64,000 nt of DNA, from positions 4,836,001 through 4,900,000 of the forward strand of contig CP108997.1 in the NCBI GenBank assembly GCA_036226585.1, in the 5' to 3' direction. The notes below the pieces were generated by a model. The model did no database searches and had not been told where the DNA came from. It saw only the letters and a list, made by a program, of their open reading frames with translations. The DNA is from Streptomyces sp. NBC_00708. GTDB taxonomy: Bacteria; Actinomycetota; Actinomycetes; Streptomycetales; Streptomycetaceae. The position numbers and the translations under genes are program-made. Below, one piece after another: positions 50,408-57,589 of the stretch. The number at the start of each line of letters is the position of its first letter. Within the stretch, counting starts at the first letter, position 1.

Positions 50408-51340
50408 TTGCGCACCCCACGCTTATCGGTCCGGAACTATCTCGGTGGGCCGGGAATCATCCCTCAAGACCTCACGATGGTCTTCCTGATGCGCGAAGAC
50501 GACGACAGCGCAGTCACCTCAATGCCCACGCGCACGGTAGGAGAGGCTGTCGAAGACGCGCAGATGATCGAGGATCTGGGCATGCGGTCCGTCAAGGTGT
50601 TCGCGGGCTCGCGTCTCCGGGACGGCCACGCCTCGCAGGCCACCTCTCCCACGGGGCTCATGGCCCGTACGATCGCGGCCGTGAAGAAGTCCGCGCCTGG
50701 GCTCGCGGTCATGACCGAGACGTGCGTGTGCTCCCACACCGACTCGGGGGAGTGCTGGCTCGCCAACGAGCGTGACGGCGGCATGGACCTCGTGAGGACC
50801 ACCGAGGTCCTGGCGGCCCAGGCAGTGATGCAAGCCGAGGCCGGCGCCGACATCGTTGGACCCGCGGCGATGATCCCGGGCTCGGTCCAGGCCGTCCGCG
50901 AAGCCCTGGACGATTCCGGGCACCGTGACGTGGCGATCATGCCGCACCTCATCTTCGATTCCGGGCTCTACCAGGGCTACCGGGCAACGATGGGGGCAAC
51001 GCCTCAGTCCGGGACGCGGGCCTTCCAGATCAGTCCGCAGCGGCCGGAGATGGCTGTCTACTTCGCCCTTGAGATGGTTCGTGAGGGCGCGGACATGATC
51101 CTTACGGAACCTGCGCTGCATACCGTCGACACCCTCGTCAACCTCAAGAGCAAGGTCCCCGTACCCGTGGTTCCGTTCTCCGTGTCGGGAGAGTACCTGC
51201 GCCTCACGGACCGCCAACCGGACGGGGCACTCGACGTGAGCGGCCTGGTTGAGGCGTACACCGTCCTCAAGCGGGCCGGCGCCGATCGGATCATTACGTA
51301 CGGTGCGATGGAAATCGCGCGCAGACTCAAAGGCTCCTGA
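50408..51340 (+). CDS. HemB (porphobilinogen synthase) homologue lacking both catalytic lysines
   Basis: A 310-residue TIM-barrel protein of the HemB family. The zinc cysteines are kept with the normal spacing (C106, C108, C116 in TETCVCSHTDSGECW), as are AGADIVGPAAMIPG and SVSGEYLRL. Of the two Schiff-base lysines, the first is replaced by Phe183 (IMPHLIFDSGLY against IMSYSxKxAS) and the second by Glu234 (DMILTEPAL against MVKPAL). It cannot therefore condense two 5-aminolevulinates by the known mechanism. The TTG start has a perfect AGGAGG; codon 6 (50423-50425) is TTA, implying bldA dependence. Its 3' end overlaps the convergent hemC by 14 nt. Confidence 0.85.
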   Translation: MRTPRLSVRNYLGGPGIIPQDLTMVFLMREDDDSAVTSMPTRTVGEAVEDAQMIEDLGMRSVKVFAGSRLRDGHASQATSPTGLMARTIAAVKKSAPGLAVMTETCVCSHTDSGECWLANERDGGMDLVRTTEVLAAQAVMQAEAGADIVGPAAMIPGSVQAVREALDDSGHRDVAIMPHLIFDSGLYQGYRATMGATPQSGTRAFQISPQRPEMAVYFALEMVREGADMILTEPALHTVDTLVNLKSKVPVPVVPFSVSGEYLRLTDRQPDGALDVSGLVEAYTVLKRAGADRIITYGAMEIARRLKGS

Positions 51341-52259
51341 TCGCCGAGAGGATGTCGGCGGCGCCCTGGTTCAGCAGGTCTGCCGCAACAGTGAAGCCAA
51401 GCTTCTCCGGCTCGTCCGCCGGCCCAGTGGCTTCCGTGGTTACCTGCTGAGTCCCATCGGTGGACGTAACGGCGGCCGACAGGTGCAGCAGTCCGTCCCG
51501 CTCCACCCGTCCCCACGCGCCGACCGGCACGGAGCATCCGCCATGCAGATCGGCAAGCAAGGTGCGCTCCGCCCGTACGCAAGCATCGACGTCGCTGTTC
51601 CCGGTAGCAGCGAGCAGTCGTGCGGCCGGCGAGTCTGTACGGACCTGGATTCCGAGTGCGCCTTGCCCCGGTGACGGGAGGAACAGACGCGGGTCCAGAA
51701 CCTCGTGGATCTCGGGCGTCAGCCCGAGTCGATTCAGTCCGGCAGCGGCGAGAACCACCGCGTCGAGCGCGCCCTTGGTGGTTCGGGCAAGCCGCCCTGG
51801 CACGTTTCCTCGGATTGGCACGACGTTGAGGTCGGGGCGGAGCGCGAGGAGCTGGGCCACGCGTCGGGGCGCCCCTGTGCCCACGGTCGCCCCTTCGGGG
51901 AGATCGGCCAGGGTTGCCCCGCAGAGCACGTCGCGTACGTCTTCACGCGGGCCAGGCGTGGTCAGCAGGGTCGTTCCTTCGGTAACGGCCGTAGGGAGGT
52001 CTTTCAAGGAGTGCACGATCACGTCGACTTTCTCCGTGACCAAGGCTGCCTCTTGGTTGGTGGAGAAGGCGGACCCGCCGGCCGTCTTGGCGACCTCCGC
52101 GAGCGTGGGCGTGACGCGGTCCTGGTCGCCGCCTTCGAGGATGACCTCGCGCTTGAAGGTGACTTCCGGGAACTGCCCGGCCAGAGGTGCCAGCCATTCG
52201 CTGACCTGCGTCCTCGCCAGCTTGCTAGCCCTGGAGCCGATGCGCACCACGTCGCCCAT
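51327..52259 (-). CDS. hemC: Hydroxymethylbilane synthase (HemC), island copy
   Basis: A 310-residue porphobilinogen deaminase. Conserved: RIGSRASKLA, the catalytic Asp87 in HSLKDLP, the cofactor-binding arginines (GTGAPRR, IRGNVPGRL), FLPSPGQGALG, and the dipyrromethane-bearing Cys242 in LHGGCSVPVG. All key residues are present, so it is probably active: it would polymerise four porphobilinogens to hydroxymethylbilane. It is expected to be additional to the housekeeping hemC of the genome, which lies elsewhere. It is divergent from the second HemC and convergent with the HemB-like gene. Confidence 0.9.
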   Translation of the reverse strand: MGDVVRIGSRASKLARTQVSEWLAPLAGQFPEVTFKREVILEGGDQDRVTPTLAEVAKTAGGSAFSTNQEAALVTEKVDVIVHSLKDLPTAVTEGTTLLTTPGPREDVRDVLCGATLADLPEGATVGTGAPRRVAQLLALRPDLNVVPIRGNVPGRLARTTKGALDAVVLAAAGLNRLGLTPEIHEVLDPRLFLPSPGQGALGIQVRTDSPAARLLAATGNSDVDACVRAERTLLADLHGGCSVPVGAWGRVERDGLLHLSAAVTSTDGTQQVTTEATGPADEPEKLGFTVAADLLNQGAADILSAIRSL

Positions 52260-52357
52260 TCAGGTCAACTCCTAGCGATAGCAGTCCCGTTGACCAGCAA
52301 TCGTACTTGCACCAGAACCATGCAGATTCCGACACTTTGTCACTAAAGGAGAAACTT

Positions 52358-53272
52358 GTGACCCTTCGCGTCGGCGCCCGCGCCTCGAAGATGTCCCTCA
52401 TGCAAACGGCCCCGGTCTTATCCGCTCTCTCCGCTGCCGGCCCCACCATCCTGCGCCCGTTTACCGAAGCGGGCGGCGACAGGCCGGTGGATCGAGCCGC
52501 ACTGGAGGCAGACGGCGTTTTCTCCCAAGAGATCGAATCCGCCCTGCTGACGGGCGAAATCGACGTCGCTGTTCACTGCCTCAAGGACGCGCCGACCATC
52601 GACACTCCCGGCCTGACAATGTCCGCCTACCTGCGGCGCGACGACCTCCGGGACTGCCTGGTCGCCCGCGATCCGGGTCTCACGCTGGCCACCCTCCCCG
52701 CTGGGGCGATGGTGGCCACCGCGTCCTTGCGCCGGACCGCCGCACTGCATATCCATCGCCCGGACATCAAGGTCGTTCCGATACGTGGGCCGGTGGACGA
52801 ACGCCTCCGAGCGCTGCACGAGCCCGACAGCCGGATCGACGCGCTGGTCGTCGCCACATGCTCCATGGAACGCCTCGGCCTGCCCCACCTGATCACCGAA
52901 CGGATCAGCCCGGAGGTGATCTGTCCTCCGCTCGGCGCCGCGATCATCGCCTTCCAGACACGCGAGGACGACAAGGCCACGAGCGAGGCCATCAACTTCC
53001 TTCACGACCCGGCTACCGCCACGGAGGCGGAAGCCGAGCGTCTGGTACTCCGCCGGCTGGGCGGCTTCTGCAATGCCCCGCTGGCGGGGTACTGCCGAAC
53101 GAACCGGGGACCGGACGCCACCACCTACACAGTCCGCGCCAGATCCTTCGCGGCGGACGGCGGTTCCTCGGTCGATGTTCGCCGCACCAGCAGCGACGCC
53201 AGGAAGGCGGCCCTGGCCGTCAGTCACGAACTGACGCGGCTCGGAGCGCAGACCGCGACCGCCAGGTCCTGA
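52358..53272 (+). CDS. Divergent second HemC homologue
   Basis: A 304-residue HemC-family protein. It keeps Asp77 (VHCLKDAP), the paired arginines of TASLRR, Arg143/Arg149 (IRGPVDERL) and the cofactor cysteine C238 in LGGFCNAP. The normally strict GQGA(L/V)G loop is replaced by LGAAIIAFQTR, and the GGKGLF segment by ADGVFSQEIES. So dipyrromethane attachment may remain, but the active-site loop is remodelled. GTG start follows AGGAG. Codon 21 (52418-52420) is TTA, implying bldA dependence. It ends before a perfect 17-bp hairpin. Confidence 0.85.
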   Translation: MTLRVGARASKMSLMQTAPVLSALSAAGPTILRPFTEAGGDRPVDRAALEADGVFSQEIESALLTGEIDVAVHCLKDAPTIDTPGLTMSAYLRRDDLRDCLVARDPGLTLATLPAGAMVATASLRRTAALHIHRPDIKVVPIRGPVDERLRALHEPDSRIDALVVATCSMERLGLPHLITERISPEVICPPLGAAIIAFQTREDDKATSEAINFLHDPATATEAEAERLVLRRLGGFCNAPLAGYCRTNRGPDATTYTVRARSFAADGGSSVDVRRTSSDARKAALAVSHELTRLGAQTATARS

Positions 53273-53279
53273 AGGAAGT

Positions 53280-53320
53280 ACTTGGAGGCCCGGACAGCTA
53301 CCTTGTCCGGGCCTCCAAGT
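53280..53320 (+). terminator. Perfect 17-bp hairpin after the second hemC homologue
   Basis: acttggaggcccggaca (53280-53296) pairs perfectly with 53304-53320 around the loop GCTACCT, 7 bp after the stop. Also lies at the 5' end of the integrase fragment. Confidence 0.85.
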
Positions 53321-53341
53321 CCGTCAGTCCGCCGGTTCGGT

Positions 53342-53589
53342 TGAGCGGTGATGCGCCAGGTGAGGACTACGAGGGCCGCGAGCCCGTTGAGCTGCCGCAC
53401 ATGGTGGCCCAAGACTTGCGGCACTTCTACGCCTCCGCGCTCATCGCGGGCGGGGCGAGCGTCAAGCACGTGCAGATGGTCCTCGGCCACGTGTCCGCCG
53501 TCATCACGCTGCGGATCTACGCGTACCTGTGGCCGGGAAAAGAAGACCGCACCCGGTCCGTGAGTGACGCCGTGCTCGGCGTCCCGTAG
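53342..53589 (+). pseudogene. Tyrosine-recombinase (integrase) C-terminal remnant
   Basis: The frame ending at the TAG at 53587 encodes the catalytic end of a phage-type integrase: AQDLRHFYASALIAGGASVK (catalytic Arg and His), VQMVLGHVSAVITLRIYAYL (second His and the tyrosine nucleophile). The N-terminal and central domains are missing; upstream there is only the hairpin and hemC homologue. It reads toward the right att site 60 bp away. It is almost certainly the residue of the integrase that placed the element. Confidence 0.85.
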
Positions 53590-53649
53590 GACCGGGTGCG
53601 GACAGGTGGGCGATGTGACCAGCGAAATCGCAGGTCAGACGGCCTGGCC

Positions 53650-53676
53650 AGAGATCAGGCCTTCTTGGTCTCCCAG
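53650..53676. other. Right attachment-site repeat within the sodN 3' end
   Basis: 27-bp partner of 44919-44945. It covers the stop codon and the last residues (WETKKA) of SodN. Confidence 0.88.
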
Positions 53677-54050
53677 AAGATCTTGTCGATCTCCGCGATC
53701 AGGTCCAGCGCCTTCTGGCCGGTGGCCGGGTCGGTCGACGCCTTGGCGGCCGAGAGGGCCTTCAGGGTGTCGTTGACCAGCTGGTGGAGCTGCGGGTACT
53801 TCTCGAAGTGCGGCGGCTTGAAGTAGTCGCTCCACAGCACCGAGACGTGGTGCTTCGCGAGCTCGGCTCGCTGCTCCTTGATGACCACGGCGCGGGCCCG
53901 GAAGTGCGGGTCCTCGTTGGCCTGGTACTTCTCCTGGACGGCCTTGACGGACTCCGCCTCGATGCGGGCCTGGGCCGGGTCGTACACGCCGCAGGGCAGG
54001 TCGCAGTGGGCGCTGACCTTCACCTTGGGGGCAAACAGGCGGGAAAGCAT
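53655..54050 (-). CDS. sodN: Nickel superoxide dismutase
   Basis: A 131-residue precursor. The first 14 residues (MLSRLFAPKVKVSA) are the propeptide; the mature protein begins with the nickel hook HCDLPCGVY (His15, Cys16 and Cys20 of the precursor). The mature enzyme is a cytoplasmic hexamer that removes superoxide. Maturation needs the divergent sodX peptidase. In S. coelicolor the sodN mRNA also gives rise to a 3'-UTR-derived small RNA, s-SodF, that represses sodF (established). Here the element is inserted right at the stop codon, so the native 3'-UTR has been replaced. Confidence 0.97.
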   Translation of the reverse strand: MLSRLFAPKVKVSAHCDLPCGVYDPAQARIEAESVKAVQEKYQANEDPHFRARAVVIKEQRAELAKHHVSVLWSDYFKPPHFEKYPQLHQLVNDTLKALSAAKASTDPATGQKALDLIAEIDKIFWETKKA

Positions 54051-54231
54051 GGAGCTGTCCTTCCTCGTGATCGTCTTCTCAGGTGGGACATTACTCCGTG
54101 AGAAGCCTCTTTCAGCGAGTGCCCCCGGGGGCTTAGGCCAAAAGTCCGGGATGAGTGTGGGACCAGTGGCCGAATGTACGAAACCCTGTGAGGGACGGTG
54201 TACTGGACGCACCGGGGAGGCCCGGGAGGAG

Positions 54232-54690
54232 ATGAGGGAGGTGCCGGAGGTGCCGGAGCCGGCCGATGAGCGGCCCGTACGGGGGCTGGCGGCGCGGGTG
54301 CCGTTCCAGGTGGTGGAGGTGACGGGGCCCTCGATGGTGCCCACGCTCCATCACGGGGACTGGCTGCTTGTGCAGTACGGGGTGCCGGTGCGCCCCGGTG
54401 ACGTGGTGATTCTGCGCCATCCGTTCCAGCAGGACCTGCTGGTGGTGAAGCGGGCCGTGGAGCGGCGGGCCGGCGGCTGGTGGGTGCTGGGGGACAACAG
54501 CTTCGCGGGCGGGGACAGCACGGACTACGGGACGGTGCCCGAGGACCTGGTGCTGGCCAGGGTGCGGGCACGGTACCGGCCACTGACGAAGGATCAGCGC
54601 TCGGTGCGCGCGGTGCTGGCCTGGGCGTTCTCCGCGCTGCGGCCGGTGTCGGCGGCGCGCTCGGTCTCCAGGCGCTTGCGGGCCCGGTAG
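54232..54690 (+). CDS. sodX: SodX, peptidase that matures nickel SOD
   Basis: A 152-residue S26-type signal peptidase. Catalytic Ser34 in TGPSMVPTL and Lys73 in LLVVKRAVERR are present, as is the GDN stretch of box E. There is no membrane anchor, which fits processing of the cytoplasmic SodN. ATG 54232 is used; a GTG at 54241 with GGAGGAG at 9 nt is an equally good start. It is divergent from sodN. Its last 97 bases overlap the CGNR gene on the opposite strand. Confidence 0.9.
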   Translation: MREVPEVPEPADERPVRGLAARVPFQVVEVTGPSMVPTLHHGDWLLVQYGVPVRPGDVVILRHPFQQDLLVVKRAVERRAGGWWVLGDNSFAGGDSTDYGTVPEDLVLARVRARYRPLTKDQRSVRAVLAWAFSALRPVSAARSVSRRLRAR

Positions 54691-55223
54691 GCGGCCACGT
54701 TGGCGCGGGTCGCGCAGCGGTCCGAGCAGTAGCGGCGGGAGCGGTTGGTCGAGGTGTCGAGGTAGGCGTTGCGGCACGGCGCCGCCTCGCACAGCCCGAG
54801 CCGGTCCACCCCGTACGAGGTGAGGTGGAAGGCCAGGCCCATCGCGGCGATCGCGGCATAGCCCGCCGTGGCGTTGGACGGGTGGTCCGCGAGGTGCATG
54901 TGCCAGTCCGGCTTGCCGTCCGCGTCGCGCACGTCGTGCCCGGAGATCTGCGGGCTGACCGGGAACTCCATCAGCAGCGAGTTGAGCAGGTCGACCGCGA
55001 GCCGTTCGTCCCCGTCGTCGGCCGCCTCGAAGACCGCGCGCAGCCGGGCCCGTACCGAGCGGAAACGGGTCACGTCCGCGTCGGTCGCGCGCCGGGCCGC
55101 CTGGCCGTTCGCGCCGAACAGGTCCCGTACGGCCTCGACCGACGTCAGGACGTCCTTGTTGCGGGCCGGCTCCTCGGTGTTGACCAGGCGCACGGCGTAG
55201 TCCGAGTAATAGGCCAGTTCCAC
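54594..55223 (-). CDS. CGNR zinc-finger (ABATE domain) regulator
   Basis: A 209-residue protein with an N-terminal ABATE/DUF1470 domain and a C-terminal CGNR zinc finger: LCEAAPCRNAYLDTSTNRSRRYCSDRCATRAN in part, with the cysteine pairs and Arg-rich end. It is presumed to bind DNA. The GTG at 55223 is the start. The C-terminal Glu/Arg/Thr-rich tail is antisense to the 3' end of sodX over 97 nt, so the two mRNAs can pair. Confidence 0.85.
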   Translation of the reverse strand: MELAYYSDYAVRLVNTEEPARNKDVLTSVEAVRDLFGANGQAARRATDADVTRFRSVRARLRAVFEAADDGDERLAVDLLNSLLMEFPVSPQISGHDVRDADGKPDWHMHLADHPSNATAGYAAIAAMGLAFHLTSYGVDRLGLCEAAPCRNAYLDTSTNRSRRYCSDRCATRANVAAYRARKRLETERAADTGRSAENAQASTARTER

Positions 55224-55310
55224 TTGTAGTCCTTACGGTGTCGGTCTAGGGTCGGTGCGTCGAGGTTGTAATGGGCTGTTACCAAGCCAGGGTATTACGC
55301 GGAGGTTCGG

Positions 55311-56078
55311 ATGGTGGAGACGGAGACGGCGGCGGGTACCGACTGGCAGGCCTGGCAGGAGAGCTGGGACCGGCAGCAGGAGTGGTACATGCCCGACCGC
55401 GAGGAACGCTTCCGGGTGATGCTCGACATGGTCGAGGCCTTCACGGGCCCCGAACCGCGGGTGCTCGACCTCGCGTGCGGTACGGGAAGTATTACGGACA
55501 GGCTGCTGCGACGGTTCCCGAAGGCCACCAGCACCGGTGTCGACCTCGACCCCGCGCTGCTCGCCATCGCGCGCGGCTCCTTCGCCGGCGACGAGCGGGT
55601 CTCCTTCGTCACCGCGGATCTCAAGGACCCCGAGTGGACGCGGCGGCTGCCCCACGACACGTACGACGCCGTCCTCACCGCCACCGCCCTGCACTGGCTG
55701 CACAGCGAGCCGCTCGCCACGCTCTACGGGCAGATCGGCGGCCTCGTCCGGGAGGGCGGTGTGTTCATGAACGCCGACCACATGATCGATACGGGCACCC
55801 CCCGGATCAACGCCGCCGAACGCGCCCACCGGCACGCCGCCATGGACCGGGCGAAGGCCGCCGGCGCCCTGGACTGGGCGCAGTGGTGGGAACGCGCCGC
55901 CCAGGACCCCGTGCTCGCCGGGCCCACCGCCGAGCGCTTCGCGATCTACGGCGAGCACGCCGACGGCGACATGCCGTCCGTGGCCTGGCACGCGGACACC
56001 CTGCGGGCGGCGGGGTTCGCCGAGGCGCGTCCCGTCTGGGCCTCGCCCTCGGACAGTCTGGTGCTGGCGGTGAAGTAG
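55311..56078 (+). CDS. SAM-dependent class I methyltransferase
   Basis: A 255-residue methyltransferase: motif I VLDLACGTGSITDRLLRRFP, motif II-like GVDLDPALLAIARG, and DAVLTATALHWLH. The N-terminal YMPDREERFRVMLDMV is typical of UbiE-like domains. Substrate unknown. Single gene, divergent from the CGNR gene (about 87 bp) and ended by a strong hairpin. Confidence 0.85.
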   Translation: MVETETAAGTDWQAWQESWDRQQEWYMPDREERFRVMLDMVEAFTGPEPRVLDLACGTGSITDRLLRRFPKATSTGVDLDPALLAIARGSFAGDERVSFVTADLKDPEWTRRLPHDTYDAVLTATALHWLHSEPLATLYGQIGGLVREGGVFMNADHMIDTGTPRINAAERAHRHAAMDRAKAAGALDWAQWWERAAQDPVLAGPTAERFAIYGEHADGDMPSVAWHADTLRAAGFAEARPVWASPSDSLVLAVK

Positions 56079-56093
56079 CGGCAGCGGCTCCAC

Positions 56094-56125
56094 GGGGCGG
56101 TGCGGACGACGGTCCGCACCGCCCC
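56094..56125 (+). terminator. Terminator after the methyltransferase gene
   Basis: Perfect 14-bp stem (56094-56107 with 56112-56125), GACG loop, 16 bp after the stop. Confidence 0.85.
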
Positions 56126-56236
56126 GCCGTCGTCTCCGGCGACGAGTGCGCGAAAGAAGGTGCAACCTGACCCGCCGCCCACCGCACTGGAAGGGTGAGA
56201 CGGTCCGCGCCCGCGGGCCGGGGGAGGACACCGAGG

Positions 56237-56725
56237 ATGCGGAGCGAGGACCACGACGCGCTGCACGCCTTCGTCGAGAGCAGACGCACCGCCCTGTTCC
56301 GCAGCGCGTTCCTGCTCTGCGGCGACCGGCACGAGGCCGAGGACCTGGTCCAGACGACGCTGGTCAAGGTGGTGCTCGGCGGGCGGCGGCACGGGCGGCT
56401 CGACAACATCGAGGCGTACGCGCGCAAGACCCTGGTCAACACCTTCATCGCGGCCCGCCGCCGGTTCTGGCGCCGCGAGCAGGCGTACGGGGAACTGCCC
56501 GAGCGGGCCGTCGAGGCGGCCGACACGGACACCGGCCTGGCGGTACGGGCGGCGCTCGCCCGGCTCACGCCCAGGCAGCGGGCCGTCCTGGTGCTGCGCT
56601 ACTGGGAGGACCTGAGCGTCGAGGCCACGGCCGAGACGCTCGGGATGCGGGAGAACACGGTCAAGAGCCACACGGCTCGGGGGTTGGCGGCGCTGCGCGC
56701 CGAGATGGCGGAGGTGTTGGTATGA
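56237..56725 (+). CDS. ECF sigma factor, Streptomyces SigE-like (SigE70) family
   Basis: A 162-residue ECF sigma factor with region 2 (FRSAFLLCGDRHEAEDLVQTTLVKVV in part) and region 4 (LTPRQRAVLVLRYWEDLSVEAT, then MRENTVKSHTARGLAALR). ATG 56237. The stop overlaps the next start by 4 nt, pairing it with a single-pass membrane protein that probably acts as its regulator. Confidence 0.88.
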   Translation: MRSEDHDALHAFVESRRTALFRSAFLLCGDRHEAEDLVQTTLVKVVLGGRRHGRLDNIEAYARKTLVNTFIAARRRFWRREQAYGELPERAVEAADTDTGLAVRAALARLTPRQRAVLVLRYWEDLSVEATAETLGMRENTVKSHTARGLAALRAEMAEVLV

Positions 56726-57501
56726 ACGACGACGTGCGCGAGCTGCTGGGGAGGGCCGCCGAGGACGCCGGACGGCCGGTCATCAGCACGGAGGCGGTCT
56801 ACGCGAAGGCCGCCCGGGTGCGGTGGCGGCGCCGCACCGCCGTGTCGGCGGCGGCGGTCTGCACGGTGGCGGCCGGGGCGTTCGTCGTGCCTCAGCTCGT
56901 TTCCTCCACTCCGGCCGCCCCGCCGACCACGTCCGTGGGCGCCCCGGCCGAGAAGCCCGGCGGCACGGCACGGGACGCGCGGCTGGCCGCGCTGCTGCCG
57001 AAGGGGGTCGGCACCATCGACGAGGTGTCGTTCGCCGAGATCATCAAGCATGTGACGCCGGCCCCGGACGAGCCCCCGAGGACCGGGCCGCTCGACGGGC
57101 AGTACGCGGTCCGCCGCGACGGCGGCGTCGGCTATCTGACCATCGACGTCATGGACGCGAAGGCGGTGAAGAAGAAGCTCGGCGGGTCGCGGGCCGACAG
57201 GGACCTGTGCCATCCGGCGAACGGCGAGCCGTCCCCCGACGACTGCGTCCGCGAGGAGCTGTCCGGCGGGCGGGTGCTCACCATCTGGAGCGACGACATG
57301 GACTACGGCGAGGGCACCCCGCAGTGGGGCCCGGAACTGGTCGCCCGGCTCAGCCTCCCCGACGGCAGCCGGCTCGCCGTACGCGACAGCACCGGCTTCG
57401 AGGCCGACATCGTGCAGGGGCCGCTGCTCAAGACGCCGCCGCTCACCCGCGCGCAGCTGCGCGCGCTGGTGCTGCGTACGGAGCTGCTGCCGGGGAAGTG
57501 A
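56722..57501 (+). CDS. Single-pass membrane protein coupled to the sigma factor
   Basis: A 259-residue protein: cytoplasmic N-terminus of about 37 residues with NDDVRELLGRAAEDAGRP, one membrane helix (about 38-57), then a Pro-rich linker and an external domain of about 180 residues. No zinc-binding anti-sigma motif is seen. The ATGA overlap with the sigma gene and the topology suggest an anti-sigma role, which is inference. Confidence 0.72.
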   Translation: MNDDVRELLGRAAEDAGRPVISTEAVYAKAARVRWRRRTAVSAAAVCTVAAGAFVVPQLVSSTPAAPPTTSVGAPAEKPGGTARDARLAALLPKGVGTIDEVSFAEIIKHVTPAPDEPPRTGPLDGQYAVRRDGGVGYLTIDVMDAKAVKKKLGGSRADRDLCHPANGEPSPDDCVREELSGGRVLTIWSDDMDYGEGTPQWGPELVARLSLPDGSRLAVRDSTGFEADIVQGPLLKTPPLTRAQLRALVLRTELLPGK

Positions 57502-57512
57502 CCCCGGCGACG

Positions 57513-57555
57513 CGAAGGGGCGGTACGGGCCGGTGTGGCCCGTACCGCCCCTTCG
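57513..57555. terminator. Bidirectional 19-bp terminator
   Basis: Perfect 19-bp stem (57513-57531 with 57537-57555), GGTGT loop, between convergent stops at 57501 and 57590. Confidence 0.9.
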
Positions 57556-57589
57556 GCGTACTCCTGGAGCACCTTGGACAGGAACGCTC

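Larger units (their letters stand above)
44919..53676. mobile_element. Integrative element at the 3' end of sodN (about 8.7 kb)
   Basis: Bounded by a 27-bp direct repeat with one mismatch; the right copy is the 3' end of sodN, whose reading frame stays intact. A tyrosine-recombinase C-terminal fragment lies 60 bp inside the right end, reading toward sodN, the usual position of int next to attP. Pairs of TGCGGACT-type octamers 11 bp apart flank the left repeat (44890/44901 and 44967/44978) and one GTGCGGAC lies by the right end; these may be arm-binding sites. Several genes are visibly lower in GC than the core (46.2-47.2 kb most of all). No replication, transfer or intact integrase gene is seen, so the element is probably immobile by itself. 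Confidence 0.85.

Noticed and set aside
44919-53676. Intact self-mobile element (AICE)
   Set aside because: No replication, transfer, excisionase or full-length integrase gene is present.
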